DNA from: Oligoflexales bacterium
GTDB lineage: Bacteria > Bdellovibrionota_B > Oligoflexia > Oligoflexales > RGVZ01
DNA length: 64,000 nt
Assembly (NCBI GenBank): GCA_947494335.1
Contig: CANLUT010000001.1
Coordinates: forward strand, 124,001-188,000
Direction: 5' to 3'
The notes beneath the pieces were generated by a model. It worked only from the letters and a program-made list of their open reading frames with translations, did no database searches and was not told where the DNA came from. Of this stretch, positions 1-9,200 are shown piece after piece. The position numbers and the translations under genes are program-made. Within the stretch, counting starts at the first letter, position 1; the number at the start of each line of letters is the position of its first letter.

Positions 1-303
1 GCGATCTTTTCCAGCGGCTCTAACATGCTGGGCTGCCCTCTGAATAACTCTTTGAAATCCAACTGTAGGTTGCGGCATTTGACCAGCGCGTAGCATTCCG
101 GTGGGTATGTGTTCCGAAAAAAAGTCTTCGAGCTTACCGCGAGTTACTTCCACAGATCCGCCGCATGCCCGTATGGCTTTGATTGCTGACTCGTTTTGCA
201 AGAGAGCAAAAAGAATATGTTCAATGGTCACGTATTCGTGCCCGCGACGAGCAGCCTCACTTACTGCTAGATTCAAGCTTACTTCAAGGTCGTGACTGAT
301 CAT
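1..303 (-). CDS. clpA: ATP-dependent Clp protease ATPase subunit ClpA, N-terminal part (cut by window edge)
   Basis: Reading the minus strand from an ATG at 303 gives 101 uninterrupted residues that run off the left edge. They match the helical Clp N-domain: a long-helix start (MISHDLEVSLNLAV), then RRGHEYVTIEHILFALL, the hallmark of ClpA/ClpC N-repeats. ClpA is the AAA+ unfoldase that feeds substrates to ClpP and binds the adaptor ClpS through this domain. clpS lies directly upstream on the same strand with a 51-base gap, the usual clpS-clpA pair, which favours ClpA over ClpB or ClpC. The ATPase domains lie outside the window and cannot be checked. Confidence 0.88.
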   Translation of the reverse strand, partial: MISHDLEVSLNLAVSEAARRGHEYVTIEHILFALLQNESAIKAIRACGGSVEVTRGKLEDFFSEHIPTGMLRAGQMPQPTVGFQRVIQRAAQHVRAAGKDR

Positions 304-354
304 ATTGGCCTCCCCGGCAGAGCTTGTCCGTCACCAAGTAAACATCCAAACCAC

Positions 355-702
355 TTACACCTTCTCCATTGTACACTGCAATGGGTGTTCATTCTCACGA
401 GCGCATTCCATGACTAACGATACCTTCGTTTCGGCGATTTCAAACGGGTAAACACCGCAGACCCCAACCCCTTTGTGATGAACCGCAAGCATCACTTCGG
501 TGGCTGCGTTTCGATCTTTGGAAAAGTAGTTTTCAAGGATCATTACAACGAAGTCCATCGGAGTGAAGTCATCGTTGTGCAATAAAACTCGGTACAAGGA
601 AGGGGGCTTGGCTTCAACTTTGCGTTCTGTGACAACAGAGGTCCCAGACCCAAGATCACCTTGGTCACCAGACGATTGTCCCATTACGAAATCAAATGCC
701 AC
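355..702 (-). CDS. clpS: ClpS, adaptor of the ClpAP protease
   Basis: The 115-residue protein carries the full ClpS core. It selects N-end-rule substrates and hands them to ClpA in the cytoplasm. The ligand pocket is visible: N43-D44-D45 in [12 protein letters not shown]49, and H75 in LAVHHKG. The ending [15 protein letters not shown] is also typical. The first 30 residues are a variable extension. The start is probably the GTG at 702, which has GAGG nine bases upstream; an in-frame ATG at 684 lacks a Shine-Dalgarno sequence but would remove only six residues. The gene leads a clpS-clpA operon, and a candidate promoter lies at 800-827. Confidence 0.95.
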   Translation of the reverse strand: MAFDFVMGQSSGDQGDLGSGTSVVTERKVEAKPPSLYRVLLHNDDFTPMDFVVMILENYFSKDRNAATEVMLAVHHKGVGVCGVYPFEIAETKVSLVMECARENEHPLQCTMEKV

Positions 703-799
703 TCGCGTTTACCTCGCTCAAATAGGAAGTCAAAATAAGACTATCCTTTATCCATAATAGTAGTCGGAAATGAGTACAATTTCCTGTCACTTTTGCAAA

Positions 800-827
800 A
801 ACTTAAGTCCTATCAGAAGGTTGTCAA
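800..827 (-). promoter_or_regulatory. Candidate sigma-70-type promoter for clpS-clpA
   Basis: On the minus strand TTGACA (822-827) is followed after 16 bases by TAAGTT (800-805), about 100 bases before the clpS start. The -35 is perfect and the -10 matches only partly. No other element is visible in the 240-base gap between motB and clpS. Confidence 0.35.
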
Positions 828-942
828 GGGCAGTTACTATAAGGGGGCGGATTTATTCATTTAAATATTAGTAGAGCACCAGGGAGCCATGTATCGCCGC
901 TCTAGTGGTCGCTGACACGATTTTTTAACTTGGGTTGTGGTC

Positions 943-1662
943 TTACTCGCCGCCCTCGAGGCGTATCACGACTCGTCGATTTGCAGCTCGAGCTTGCTCG
1001 AGATCTTTTCCGGTCAGACCAAGAACCGGTTTCTTCGGACTTGTTTGCGCCATTGCGACCACACTCATTCGATCCTCACGTACACCCCGAGAGGCGAATT
1101 GGCGCATCAGGTAGATTCCCCTCGACGCGCTCAGCTCCCAATTGGAAGCAAATTTGGTGCTACGAATCGGTACGTCGTCGGTGTGACCTTCAATTTTGAT
1201 CTTGTAACGATCGGGTGATGCCGCGATGACTTTCATAACCTGTCCCACAATTGCTGAAAATTGTGGGTTACCGTCTGCTGAACCAGGAGGGAACAGTAGT
1301 CCATCCTTAAATTCTACGAGGACGCCGGTCGTGTCCATGGTTACTTGAGCGCTGTTCGTCAAATTAAGACGTTTGATCTCGTTGTTGATTCGTTTAGAGA
1401 CCGATGTCATGGAGTCTTTCTTGGCTTCGAATTTATTTGATTGCACGGCTTCACGAAGTAGATCTGCCTTTTGCTGATTCATGGTTGAAAAAGATAACTG
1501 CAGGATGAAGAAGCTGATAAGGATCATGGACATGTCGGAAAACGACATGAGCCAGAGCCCTTCATCTTTTTTTTTACTGAATCTCTTAGTTGGTCCGTAT
1601 GGGTGAATATCCAACGGGGCGGCGGCTGGCTCAGTTTGATTTTGGGTGACGGGCGAGGTCAT
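943..1662 (-). CDS. motB: MotB-family flagellar stator protein
   Basis: This 239-residue protein has the MotB plan. A short cytoplasmic N-terminus is followed by one membrane helix at about residues 36-58 containing the proton-carrying aspartate (D43 in SFSDMSMILIS). A linker leads to a C-terminal OmpA-like peptidoglycan-binding domain at about 125-235 (IEGHTDDVPI, NWELSASRG, ANRRVVIRLEG). It anchors the stator to the cell wall while the helix forms the ion channel with MotA. The gene follows motA by two bases and is presumably translated with it. The aspartate marks a working channel; whether protons or sodium ions are used cannot be decided from this. Confidence 0.88.
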   Translation of the reverse strand: MTSPVTQNQTEPAAAPLDIHPYGPTKRFSKKKDEGLWLMSFSDMSMILISFFILQLSFSTMNQQKADLLREAVQSNKFEAKKDSMTSVSKRINNEIKRLNLTNSAQVTMDTTGVLVEFKDGLLFPPGSADGNPQFSAIVGQVMKVIAASPDRYKIKIEGHTDDVPIRSTKFASNWELSASRGIYLMRQFASRGVREDRMSVVAMAQTSPKKPVLGLTGKDLEQARAANRRVVIRLEGGE

Positions 1663-1664
1663 TC

Positions 1665-2438
1665 CTACGATGCTCCTTTAATTGGTTGTCCGCCCGCTTG
1701 CTTTGACGCATAGGTTTTCATGATATCTTTCATGTGAACGCTGGATTTTTTACTTTTAATATTAACCATGCCCTCGAGGACCATCATGTCAATTTCAAGA
1801 TACTTTTCCGCCTCAATGTGGATTTTTTCGCCCCACGGACCATAGATAATTGTTCCCAGCATGAGGCCATAAAGGGTCGTAATCAATGCGAGGGCCATGC
1901 CACCGCCGAGCTTCGAAGGGTCGTTCATATTCGACAACATGCTAATCAAGCCCATGAGTGTACCGATCATTCCCATGCCTGGACAGAGTTTGGACATGTT
2001 TTCGAACAGACTGGCTGCCAGCGCCATCTTAGATTGCTTAGCATTGATCCGAGCCATAAGATTGTGACGAATTTCCTCCGTCCGAAAGTCGTTTATGATC
2101 AATGAAAAGCCGTCCCGTAGCATGTCGTATTGCATACGATCGCGCAGCGGGACCAGTGCTCCGAGACCTTCGTTTCTAACAATCTGAGATGCTCGCGTGA
2201 GAGCATTGATCACCTCGATTTGATGCTGTTCGTGACGGCTGAAAATGGAACTGATCAGCAGTTTTATACCAACGATCAAATCACTGACCGTATGGGAAAG
2301 AAGCATCACCGAAGGGGGAGCGATTCCTAGGAGAACGACAGCGGCGGGATCCCAAAAACCATGGAATTTAACTACTGGATGGCTTAAAGCATACCAGATT
2401 GCAAAAGCAATACCCGAAAGTCCAACAAGTTGTGACAT
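1665..2438 (-). CDS. motA: MotA-family flagellar stator protein
   Basis: The 257-residue protein has four hydrophobic segments, two near the N-terminus (about 3-18 and 28-48) and two near 150-200, as in MotA/PomA. The cytoplasmic loop contains MLRDGFSLIINDF...EEIRHNL, the region that contacts FliG, with charged residues near R108 and E121-E122. Both channel prolines are present: P153 in CPGMGMIGT and P201 in YGPWGEKI. Together with MotB it forms the torque-generating ion channel. FliG itself is encoded 56 kb away at 58547-59548. At 257 residues it is slightly short for the family. Confidence 0.88.
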   Translation of the reverse strand: MSQLVGLSGIAFAIWYALSHPVVKFHGFWDPAAVVLLGIAPPSVMLLSHTVSDLIVGIKLLISSIFSRHEQHQIEVINALTRASQIVRNEGLGALVPLRDRMQYDMLRDGFSLIINDFRTEEIRHNLMARINAKQSKMALAASLFENMSKLCPGMGMIGTLMGLISMLSNMNDPSKLGGGMALALITTLYGLMLGTIIYGPWGEKIHIEAEKYLEIDMMVLEGMVNIKSKKSSVHMKDIMKTYASKQAGGQPIKGAS

Positions 2439-2583
2439 TTCTGAGTGCCCCTTCAGAAAAGAGAAGAATACGTTGTTCCCACTCTTTAAATTTTAAAGGT
2501 CCTGAGCTCCTCGGTCACCGGGCAGAAATTGCCTTCCTTAAGTTGGCGAGTCGTCCCTTGCGAATTTGTAGCAAGCCTTTACG

Positions 2584-3315
2584 TTATTGAAAAAACAGCA
2601 CATATTTGAATTCAAATGCGGGTAGGATTAAATTTGTTTTCGACGTCACATCTCGAAGCTTTTCTCCACCCACACTGTTGTAGGCTTCGTCTGAAATCCC
2701 GCTAACAGATGAGGGGCTCCCTTTAACGCTGGCTTTTGTCGCCAGCGGAACTACGAGCCCCAATCCCAGAATTGTTGCAGAGTTTGAACGATGCCAGATC
2801 CAGCCGCATTTAGGGTAAATAACAGTCTGCGAGACGCGCCTTGTCCAGGTAACCGGTGTCTCAGCGGTACCACCGGATTCGCTGTCTGTGAAGTTCATGT
2901 TTGCAACTGATGAAACCTCAATTTTACGGGAACCAACGGTTAGTCCAAAAAAGAGTGGTTGTTCGCGTTTTGGTTGCCAACGAACCCCAAATCCAAAAAA
3001 TGACGTTTGAGCTGAGAATTTATCTCCTGGTAATTGAAATAAACTGTACTCACCCGCCACCATTATCCCGTTTAATTCAATGAGACCTTCGAGTCCGATT
3101 CCAGGAATATAAAGGTTATGCACTCCTGCAGCCGTACCGACTTTAAGAGATGACTTTGAACGGTTAGGCTTTTGCAAACTAGAGTTTTGTTTGAGGAGGC
3201 TTCGATCTGCTGATTCTGTTTTCTTTGGCTTACGTGATGCACAAGAGGCCTGCGGAGCCGGCAATATGAAATAAAGCAGGAACAGGCCGAGGCACCTTCG
3301 AGCGTACCAGCTCAT
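2584..3315 (-). CDS. Secreted protein, probable small outer-membrane barrel, unknown function
   Basis: I do not recognise this 243-residue protein. It begins with a signal peptide (MSWYARRCLGLFLLYFILP, cleavage near APQASC), then a basic Ser/Lys stretch, then alternating polar and apolar strands such as FGFGVRWQPKREQPLFFGLTV and ILGLGLVVPL. It ends in FEFKYVLFFQ, with aromatics near the terminus as in outer-membrane beta-barrels. The ATG at 3315 is preferred because it begins the signal peptide four bases after the stop of the upstream gene; a longer reading from 3345 would overlap that gene. It probably forms an operon with the cysteine-repeat protein at 3320-4222. Confidence 0.6.
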   Translation of the reverse strand: MSWYARRCLGLFLLYFILPAPQASCASRKPKKTESADRSLLKQNSSLQKPNRSKSSLKVGTAAGVHNLYIPGIGLEGLIELNGIMVAGEYSLFQLPGDKFSAQTSFFGFGVRWQPKREQPLFFGLTVGSRKIEVSSVANMNFTDSESGGTAETPVTWTRRVSQTVIYPKCGWIWHRSNSATILGLGLVVPLATKASVKGSPSSVSGISDEAYNSVGGEKLRDVTSKTNLILPAFEFKYVLFFQ

Positions 3316-3319
3316 GGGA

Positions 3320-4222
3320 TTATTTGAATGTGAACGGCTTACCATCCGGCATCGAGATCCATTGCTCGGGCTTTAACTCGATTAACTTAATATCTCCGAG
3401 TTTTCGCGCCATCGTGAAAGATTCAGCGTCGATTTCCCGCTTTCTGCATTTTTCGATTTTGTACATTCGTGAGTAGAAGGTGACAATTTTTCCCTCGACG
3501 CCTTTGCAAGCTTCGTCAACCGGGATGATATCCACACCCGCCGAACCATCCATCAATTTCGCAAAGTCTTTATCGATGATTGACGATATGTCCCGACCCT
3601 GACGAATAGACCAAAATTCTTTAGCCGTCAAAGCCAGAACCTCCCCATTTTTCTGGCCGCGCTCTTGGCGGTGTGCCAGTAATGTCTCGTAGTCTGGAAT
3701 CAATCGTCTTACACAGTTTTCTACGAAGTATATATCTGTGTAGGAGAATGTGACGTATTTCTTATTGAAAGCGGAGCAGGGTCGATCTTTTACTCTTAAA
3801 GACTCCCAGGTTTGGCCAACTGGTAACGCAGCTACGTCTGTCGCATCGACTTCTACGACTGATGCTCCCTGCCTTGTCAGTTGAAAAACCTGATCCGGGT
3901 CGGTGATGTGATGTCTGGTACAATTTTGTAATTTAAACATCTCACCATAAACAGAAATGATCTTATCTTTGTATTTTGCGCAAACTTTAAGTGTTTCTGC
4001 CTTGCTGAATTCTTTTGGTGGAGGAGGGTCAGCTTCCTTGGGTTTTCGAATAACGGAGTCGTCCTCCTCTTCAACCTTGGCACTTGGCGGCAAACCTACG
4101 GACGTCATCGAGGGATTCTCGTCCATTGAATCTGCATCCTGGGCGTAGGAGTGTTGTGCGGTTATGGCTGCCACTTGCAGTCCCAAGGCGATGTTGATCA
4201 AGATTATTAGGTTTAGCTTCAT
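3320..4222 (-). CDS. Secreted protein with three cysteine-paired repeats, unknown function
   Basis: This 300-residue protein has a signal peptide (about residues 1-27), an acidic and Pro-rich linker to about residue 75, then three related units of 50-60 residues beginning at C81, C149 and C239. Each unit has a Cys, a short beta-like stretch with Tyr/Phe, a second Cys 20-21 residues later (C101, C170, C259) followed by an Arg and an Ile, and then a segment near a Gly-rich turn. The even spacing suggests one disulfide per repeat and a periplasmic or exposed location. I cannot assign a family. The barrel-like gene downstream starts four bases after its stop, so the two are probably co-expressed. 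Confidence 0.65.
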   Translation of the reverse strand: MKLNLIILINIALGLQVAAITAQHSYAQDADSMDENPSMTSVGLPPSAKVEEEDDSVIRKPKEADPPPPKEFSKAETLKVCAKYKDKIISVYGEMFKLQNCTRHHITDPDQVFQLTRQGASVVEVDATDVAALPVGQTWESLRVKDRPCSAFNKKYVTFSYTDIYFVENCVRRLIPDYETLLAHRQERGQKNGEVLALTAKEFWSIRQGRDISSIIDKDFAKLMDGSAGVDIIPVDEACKGVEGKIVTFYSRMYKIEKCRKREIDAESFTMARKLGDIKLIELKPEQWISMPDGKPFTFK

Positions 4223-4360
4223 GACATTGGTCTCCCGTCATCCCGTTGAGACTTCGGCGATAAATGCCAAGACTTTTGCAGTTTTTTAAAAAAAGTACAG
4301 ACTAAGTGCTTAACAGTTTGAAATGACTAGGTTTGTTTTATCAATTTTTTATGTTTACCA

Positions 4361-4390
4361 AGAAAAAGTCCCCAGCATTAGCTGGGGACT
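4361..4390 (-). terminator. Rho-independent terminator of the Lys/His-rich protein gene
   Basis: AGTCCCCAGC and GCTGGGGACT (4367-4376 and 4381-4390) form a 10-bp stem with a four-base loop. On the minus strand it is followed by a T run, downstream of the gene ending at 4466. Confidence 0.85.
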
Positions 4391-4465
4391 GAGGGCCTAT
4401 TGTGGCTGGTCTTGGTGATTTAATAGGGCCGATCTGTATCAGTGATAGAGTCGCCCGTGCCCATT

Positions 4466-4957
4466 TTAGCGTTGAGCGACTTTGTGACCAGACTTGTGCT
4501 TCTTGTGGGTCGTTTTCATTTGTTTTTTGTGTTTCTTCGCGGCAGCAAATTTCTGCTTTTGTTTCTTACTGTGCTTAGCAAGTTTTTTATTGTGCTTTTT
4601 AGCCGCTTTGTTTTTTGCAATTTTTTTACCTTTAGTCGCTTTTGACTTAGCTAAACCGACTTTCTTTGATTTCTGCGCTGACGCGGAACCTTGGCTTCCA
4701 CCGACCGATGCGAATGGGTCATTCTGCTTGGCATAGGCTGGAAGCATTGATTGAGTAGACGCTATCTTTCTAGACGATGCGTGGTGTTTGCTTCGTGTCT
4801 GACTTTGGGTATCAGCTCCTGAGCCGCCCACGAGCATGTAAGCGCCAAACGTTCCAGCACCGAGAATCGCCAATACAATTGTGCCAATGATGGTTTTGTG
4901 AACCCAAGACTTAGACTCGAGTTTCATTTTCTTGGTTGTAAAGATCGTTTGTCCCAT
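4466..4957 (-). CDS. Membrane-anchored Lys/His-rich protein, unknown function
   Basis: The 163-residue product has a short basic N-terminus, one membrane helix at about 24-44 (IIGTIVLAILGAGTFGAYML), a Ser/Gln-rich spacer, and a tail from about residue 95 to the end made mostly of Lys, His and Ala. The tail resembles histone-H1-like or linker tails in composition only. The ATG at 4957 has GGAG seven bases upstream. With positive charge before the helix, the tail would face the periplasm, where it could bind anionic polymers such as peptidoglycan, LPS or DNA; this is inference. The gene stands alone with its own terminator. Confidence 0.6.
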   Translation of the reverse strand: MGQTIFTTKKMKLESKSWVHKTIIGTIVLAILGAGTFGAYMLVGGSGADTQSQTRSKHHASSRKIASTQSMLPAYAKQNDPFASVGGSQGSASAQKSKKVGLAKSKATKGKKIAKNKAAKKHNKKLAKHSKKQKQKFAAAKKHKKQMKTTHKKHKSGHKVAQR

Positions 4958-5140
4958 TTTTCAACTCCATTCCACAAATTTGAGAACCACAACAACGGCA
5001 TTTCAACGGATCAATCCAATCCGGTAACTCGGTGAGTGCAAAGTAGGTGCCACATGAGCTAGGAACGTAATTGCAGGGAGTTGGCACTGTAGTTTGGTGA
5101 CTTTGTGTGTCAGACTTTTTGACACCTGTCAGATCGGAAT

Positions 5141-5171
5141 AAAAAAAAGGCCCCCGAATGGGGGCCTTTCG
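5141..5171 (-). terminator. Rho-independent terminator of the repeat lipoprotein gene
   Basis: AAAGGCCCCC, a GAAT loop and GGGGGCCTTT form a strong stem. On the minus strand it ends in a T run, just after the stop codon at 5197. Confidence 0.9.
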
Positions 5172-5196
5172 CAGTTTTTTTCTTTGGGGTCTCGGA

Positions 5197-5964
5197 TTAT
5201 TTTACCGGTTCAATATTAAACATGCTGTTTCCTTTAAACGATTTTCCATCCCAGATGTTTTGCTGATTGCTTGTACCACCGCCACCACCGCTATTGCCGC
5301 CAATGTCGATGCTTATGTCTAGATCGCTGTTACCACCGTTGTTGGTGCCGCCGTTATTTGGGAGTCCACCGTTGTTGGTGCCGCCGTTATTTGGGAGTCC
5401 ACCGTTATTTGGGAGTCCACCGTTGTTGGTGCCGCCGTTATTTGGGAGTCCACCATTGTTGGTGCCGCCATTATTTGGGAGTCCACCATTGTTGGTGCCG
5501 CCGTTATTTGGGAGTCCACCATTGTTGGTGCCGCTGTTATTCGGAACACCTGTGTCGACTCCGCCAGATACCAATTGGATTCTGGTCCGAGTTAATTCAC
5601 CTGAAACAACCGTTACGCTGGTAGATCCAGAATAGGTCGCTCCAGCTGCAGTGACTCTGACTTTGATGACGCTATTTCCAGGTAATACGCCGCTTACCAG
5701 CACCGTGCCCGAGCCACCAGAAATATTGACCACTTGAGTTTCCAAATCATCATTGATTAGAAGCCGAACTTCCCCAGAGGATGCGCTGGCTGCAAAACCA
5801 GTCATTTCAATCGCGAGGCGTCCAGTTTTCGTTAACGTGTCGCCGCCGTTGGTAGTTTCGGGCTTGACCCCTTGATTCGAGGGTTGGATTTCCACAGTTC
5901 GAGCTGAACGCTCGCAACCGGCCAAAACCGTTACGAGGGATACCAAAATCGCCGAGCGAATCAT
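5197..5964 (-). CDS. Lipoprotein with Asn/Gly-rich tandem repeat
   Basis: The 255-residue protein starts with a lipoprotein signal peptide ending in LAGC, giving a lipidated C17. Residues about 45-135 form a beta-rich domain (GRLAIEMTGF, RTRIQLVSGG). Residues about 140-212 are a low-complexity array of the 11-residue unit GGLPNNGGTNN with one shorter unit. A Gly-rich link leads to a conserved-looking tail, NIWDGKSFKGNSMFNIEPVK. The array probably acts as a flexible spacer carrying the tail away from the membrane. No enzyme motif is seen. It has its own terminator and divides from metH by a 255-base gap. Confidence 0.75.
   Translation of the reverse strand: MIRSAILVSLVTVLAGCERSARTVEIQPSNQGVKPETTNGGDTLTKTGRLAIEMTGFAASASSGEVRLLINDDLETQVVNISGGSGTVLVSGVLPGNSVIKVRVTAAGATYSGSTSVTVVSGELTRTRIQLVSGGVDTGVPNNSGTNNGGLPNNGGTNNGGLPNNGGTNNGGLPNNGGTNNGGLPNNGGLPNNGGTNNGGLPNNGGTNNGGNSDLDISIDIGGNSGGGGGTSNQQNIWDGKSFKGNSMFNIEPVK
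5328..5546 (+). repeat. In-gene tandem repeat, 33-base unit
   Basis: Nearly identical 33-base units (caccgttgttggtgccgccg followed by ttatttgggagtc, single-base variants) are arranged head to tail, with one 18-base partial unit around 5398-5415. All multiples of three keep the lipoprotein frame. Copies differ only at third positions such as ccgttgttg/ccattgttg, which suggests recent expansion. Confidence 0.85.
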
Positions 5965-6219
5965 GCAAACCTCCGAAAATTTGTAGGTCCTCTATGATAG
6001 TAGCAATTTTTTAGCCAAACGTCTTTCCCAGTAAATTCATAGGGATGGCTTAGAAAGGGGTGTTCATATAATTGACAGTTTGAGGTTTTTAGACAGGCGC
6101 AAGTAATGGTTTATCTAGGCTTTTATTCATTTTTCATCATGTTCGACATTTGTTATGGTCGAGGTTCTTAACTGGTTTGAAACGACGAATGAGTTCCGAT
6201 GCTTAGACGAGGTCGCTTG

Positions 6220-9200
6220 ATGCAGCAATTGCCCTTCCACCACACTATGAACCAACTGCGGGAGCTTTTGGACTCACGCATCCTGATGCTTGACGGTGGG
6301 ATGGGCACCATGATCCAACGCTACAAGCTATCCGAAGCGGATTTTCGAGGTGGTCGGTTTAAAAATCATTCCCATGACCTCAAAGGTAACAACGACCTTT
6401 TGGTGTTAACGCGCCCCGATGTCGTGCGGGAAGTGCACCTTGAATACTTACGTAACGGTGCTGACATTGTCGAAACGAATACTTTCAACGGGACATCGAT
6501 CGCGCAGGCTGATTATCACTTGCAGTCCATTGTCCGTGAGTTGAATATCGCTGCTGTCAAAGTTGCAAAAGACGCCTGTAGGCAAGCAGAGTCGGAGACC
6601 GCTGGTCGGCGCTGTTTTGTGGCGGGTGCAATTGGTCCGACAAATAAAACGGCCTCTCTCTCCCCAGATGTAAATAATCCGGCGTTTCGGGCCATTTCGT
6701 TTCAAGAGCTGGTTGATGCTTACTATGAACAAATAGACGCATTGATTGAAGGCGGCGTCGATTTGCTGTTGGCAGAAACCGTATTCGACACCCTGAATCT
6801 CAAAGCTGCAATATACGCCATGGAGCAGTGCTTCAACCAGAGAGGTACGCGCTGGCCGGTGATGCTTTCGGTCACCATCACGGACGCGTCTGGGCGTACG
6901 CTTTCGGGTCAGACTACAGAGGCCTTCTGGAATTCTGTGCGTCACGCAAAGCCATTGAGTATCGGCATCAACTGTGCGCTCGGGGCCGAAGATATGCGTC
7001 CTTATTTACAGGAGCTTTCCGGACTGGCCGACTGCTATGTGAGCTGTTATCCCAACGCCGGTTTACCGAATCCCTTAAGCCCAACCGGGTACGATGAAAA
7101 GCCAGCTGATATGGCGAAGATAATGCATGAATATGCGGATCTTGGTTTTTTCAACATAGCTGGTGGATGTTGCGGGACAACGCCTGATCATATTCGCGCA
7201 GTTGCAGAGGCTGTAAGCACTATTAAGCCTCGTAAAATAAAAGAGCAAGTGAAGGGTACTCGTTTAAGTGGTCTGGAACCGTTCAACATTACGGAAGGTA
7301 AGTCTTCTTTCGTAATGGTGGGTGAACGCACAAATGTTACAGGATCACCTAAATTTGCCTCTTTGATCAAAGAAGGTAACTTTGAAGCGGCGCTCTCCGT
7401 AGCGCGCCAGCAGGTGGAAAACGGGGCCAACGTCATTGATGTAAACTTTGACGAAGGACTTTTGGACGGCGAAGCCTGCATGCAGAAATTTTTAAATTTA
7501 ATTGCAGCCGAGCCTGACATTGCCCGTGTTCCCATCATGATAGATAGTTCGAAATGGTCGGTCATTGAAGCTGGTCTTCGTTGTATCCAGGGCAAACCGA
7601 TTGTGAACTCCATTTCGCTGAAAGAAGGCGAAAACGTATTTCTTGAGCAAGCTTCCAAGTGTATGCGCTATGGCGCCGCCGTAGTTGTCATGGCGTTTGA
7701 TGAACAGGGTCAGGCAGCAAGCAAGGACGATAAAATTCGGATATGCGAACGTGCATTTAACCTATTAACGAAACAGCTCGGAATGAATCCTGGCGATATC
7801 ATATTCGATCCAAACGTTCTGACGGTTGGAACGGGTATTGATGAACACAATAATTACGCCGTCGACTTCATTGAAGCGGTTCGCGAAATTAAACGACGTT
7901 GCCCTGGTGTTCGGACCTCGGGTGGTATTTCGAACGTGAGTTTTTCCTTCAGAGGCAACAACCGGGTTCGTGAAGCCATGCATGCGGCATTTCTTTATCA
8001 CGCCATTGACGCTGGATTAGACATGGGCATTGTCAATGCGGGCATGCTCGAGGTCTACGAGGAAATCGATAAGGAACTTTTGACCTATGTCGAGGACGTG
8101 CTGTTAAATCGACGTTCCGATGCAACAGATCGGCTTGTGGCATACGGTGAAAAGTTCAAAGGTGAGTCCAAGTCCGCGAAAAAAGACTCTAACGAGTGGC
8201 GCAATGCACCTTATCGCGAGCGTATGGTGCACTCATTGGTGAACGGAGTCACCGATTTTATTGAGCGAGACACAGAGGAGGCGCTAGGCGACCTTAAACG
8301 CCCGCTTGATGTAATCGAAGGTCCCTTGATGGATGGGATGAAGGTGGTTGGCGAGCTATTTGGCGCCGGTAAGATGTTTTTGCCGCAGGTCGTCAAATCA
8401 GCGCGGGTCATGAAAAAAGCTGTCGCATGGCTTGAGCCGTATATGGAGTCAGCAAAATCCAAAACCACATCGGCAAGGTCCCAAGGCAAATTTTTGATAG
8501 CGACGGTCAAAGGCGATGTCCATGACATTGGAAAAAATATTGTTGGTGTCGTACTTGCATGTAACAATTATGAAGTCCATGATCTCGGAGTGATGGTCCG
8601 CTGCGAAGATATTTTGGCTCGAGCCAAGGAGATCGGCGCAGACATGATTGGGCTGTCTGGTTTGATTACACCTTCGCTGGACGAGATGATTCATGTGGCT
8701 AGCGAGATGGAACGTCTCGGGCTAGACATTCCGCTGCTGATTGGTGGCGCAACGACAAGCAAGGCACATACGGCTATTAAGATTGCTCCCGCCTACAGAG
8801 GACCTGTTATTCAGGTGAGTGACGCGTCGCTAGTCGTCAATGTATGCTCGTCTCTTCTCAGTCAAACGCAAAAGGTCGCCTATTTGAAAGAGCATCGTGA
8901 ATCTCAGGATGTTCTTCGTACTCGCTGGAATGAGTCTCAGTCCAAGGCAAGCTTCCTGGCTTACGAGGAGGCTAAAAAACATCGTTTAAAGGTGGACTGG
9001 GAGAAGTCTCGGATCGACGAACCGTCTAACAAAGGGGTCTTTGAGTTCTCAGACCTACCTGTCGAAAAAATTGTTCCTTACATAGACTGGTCCCCGTTTT
9101 TCTGGACCTGGGGGATTCAGGGCGTCTACCCCAAAATTTTTGAGAGTGAGAAGTTTGGTGCTGAAGCCAAAAAGTTATTTGCAGATGCCCAGCGAATGCT

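Noticed and set aside
5328-5546. CRISPR-like repeat array
   Set aside because: The units are contiguous without variable spacers, are in frame in a coding gene, and lack cas genes nearby.
5267-5635. Plus-strand frames opposite the repeat lipoprotein, 117-122 residues
   Set aside because: They are Pro/Leu or Cys/Arg-rich translations of the repeat array on the wrong strand, with no ribosome site or function motif.
5990-6219. Riboswitch before metH
   Set aside because: No cobalamin, SAM or SAH consensus elements were recognised by eye; a covariance search would settle it.
8211-8567. Antisense open frame within metH
   Set aside because: One of several minus-strand shadows of the metH reading frame, with no sign of own start or known domain.
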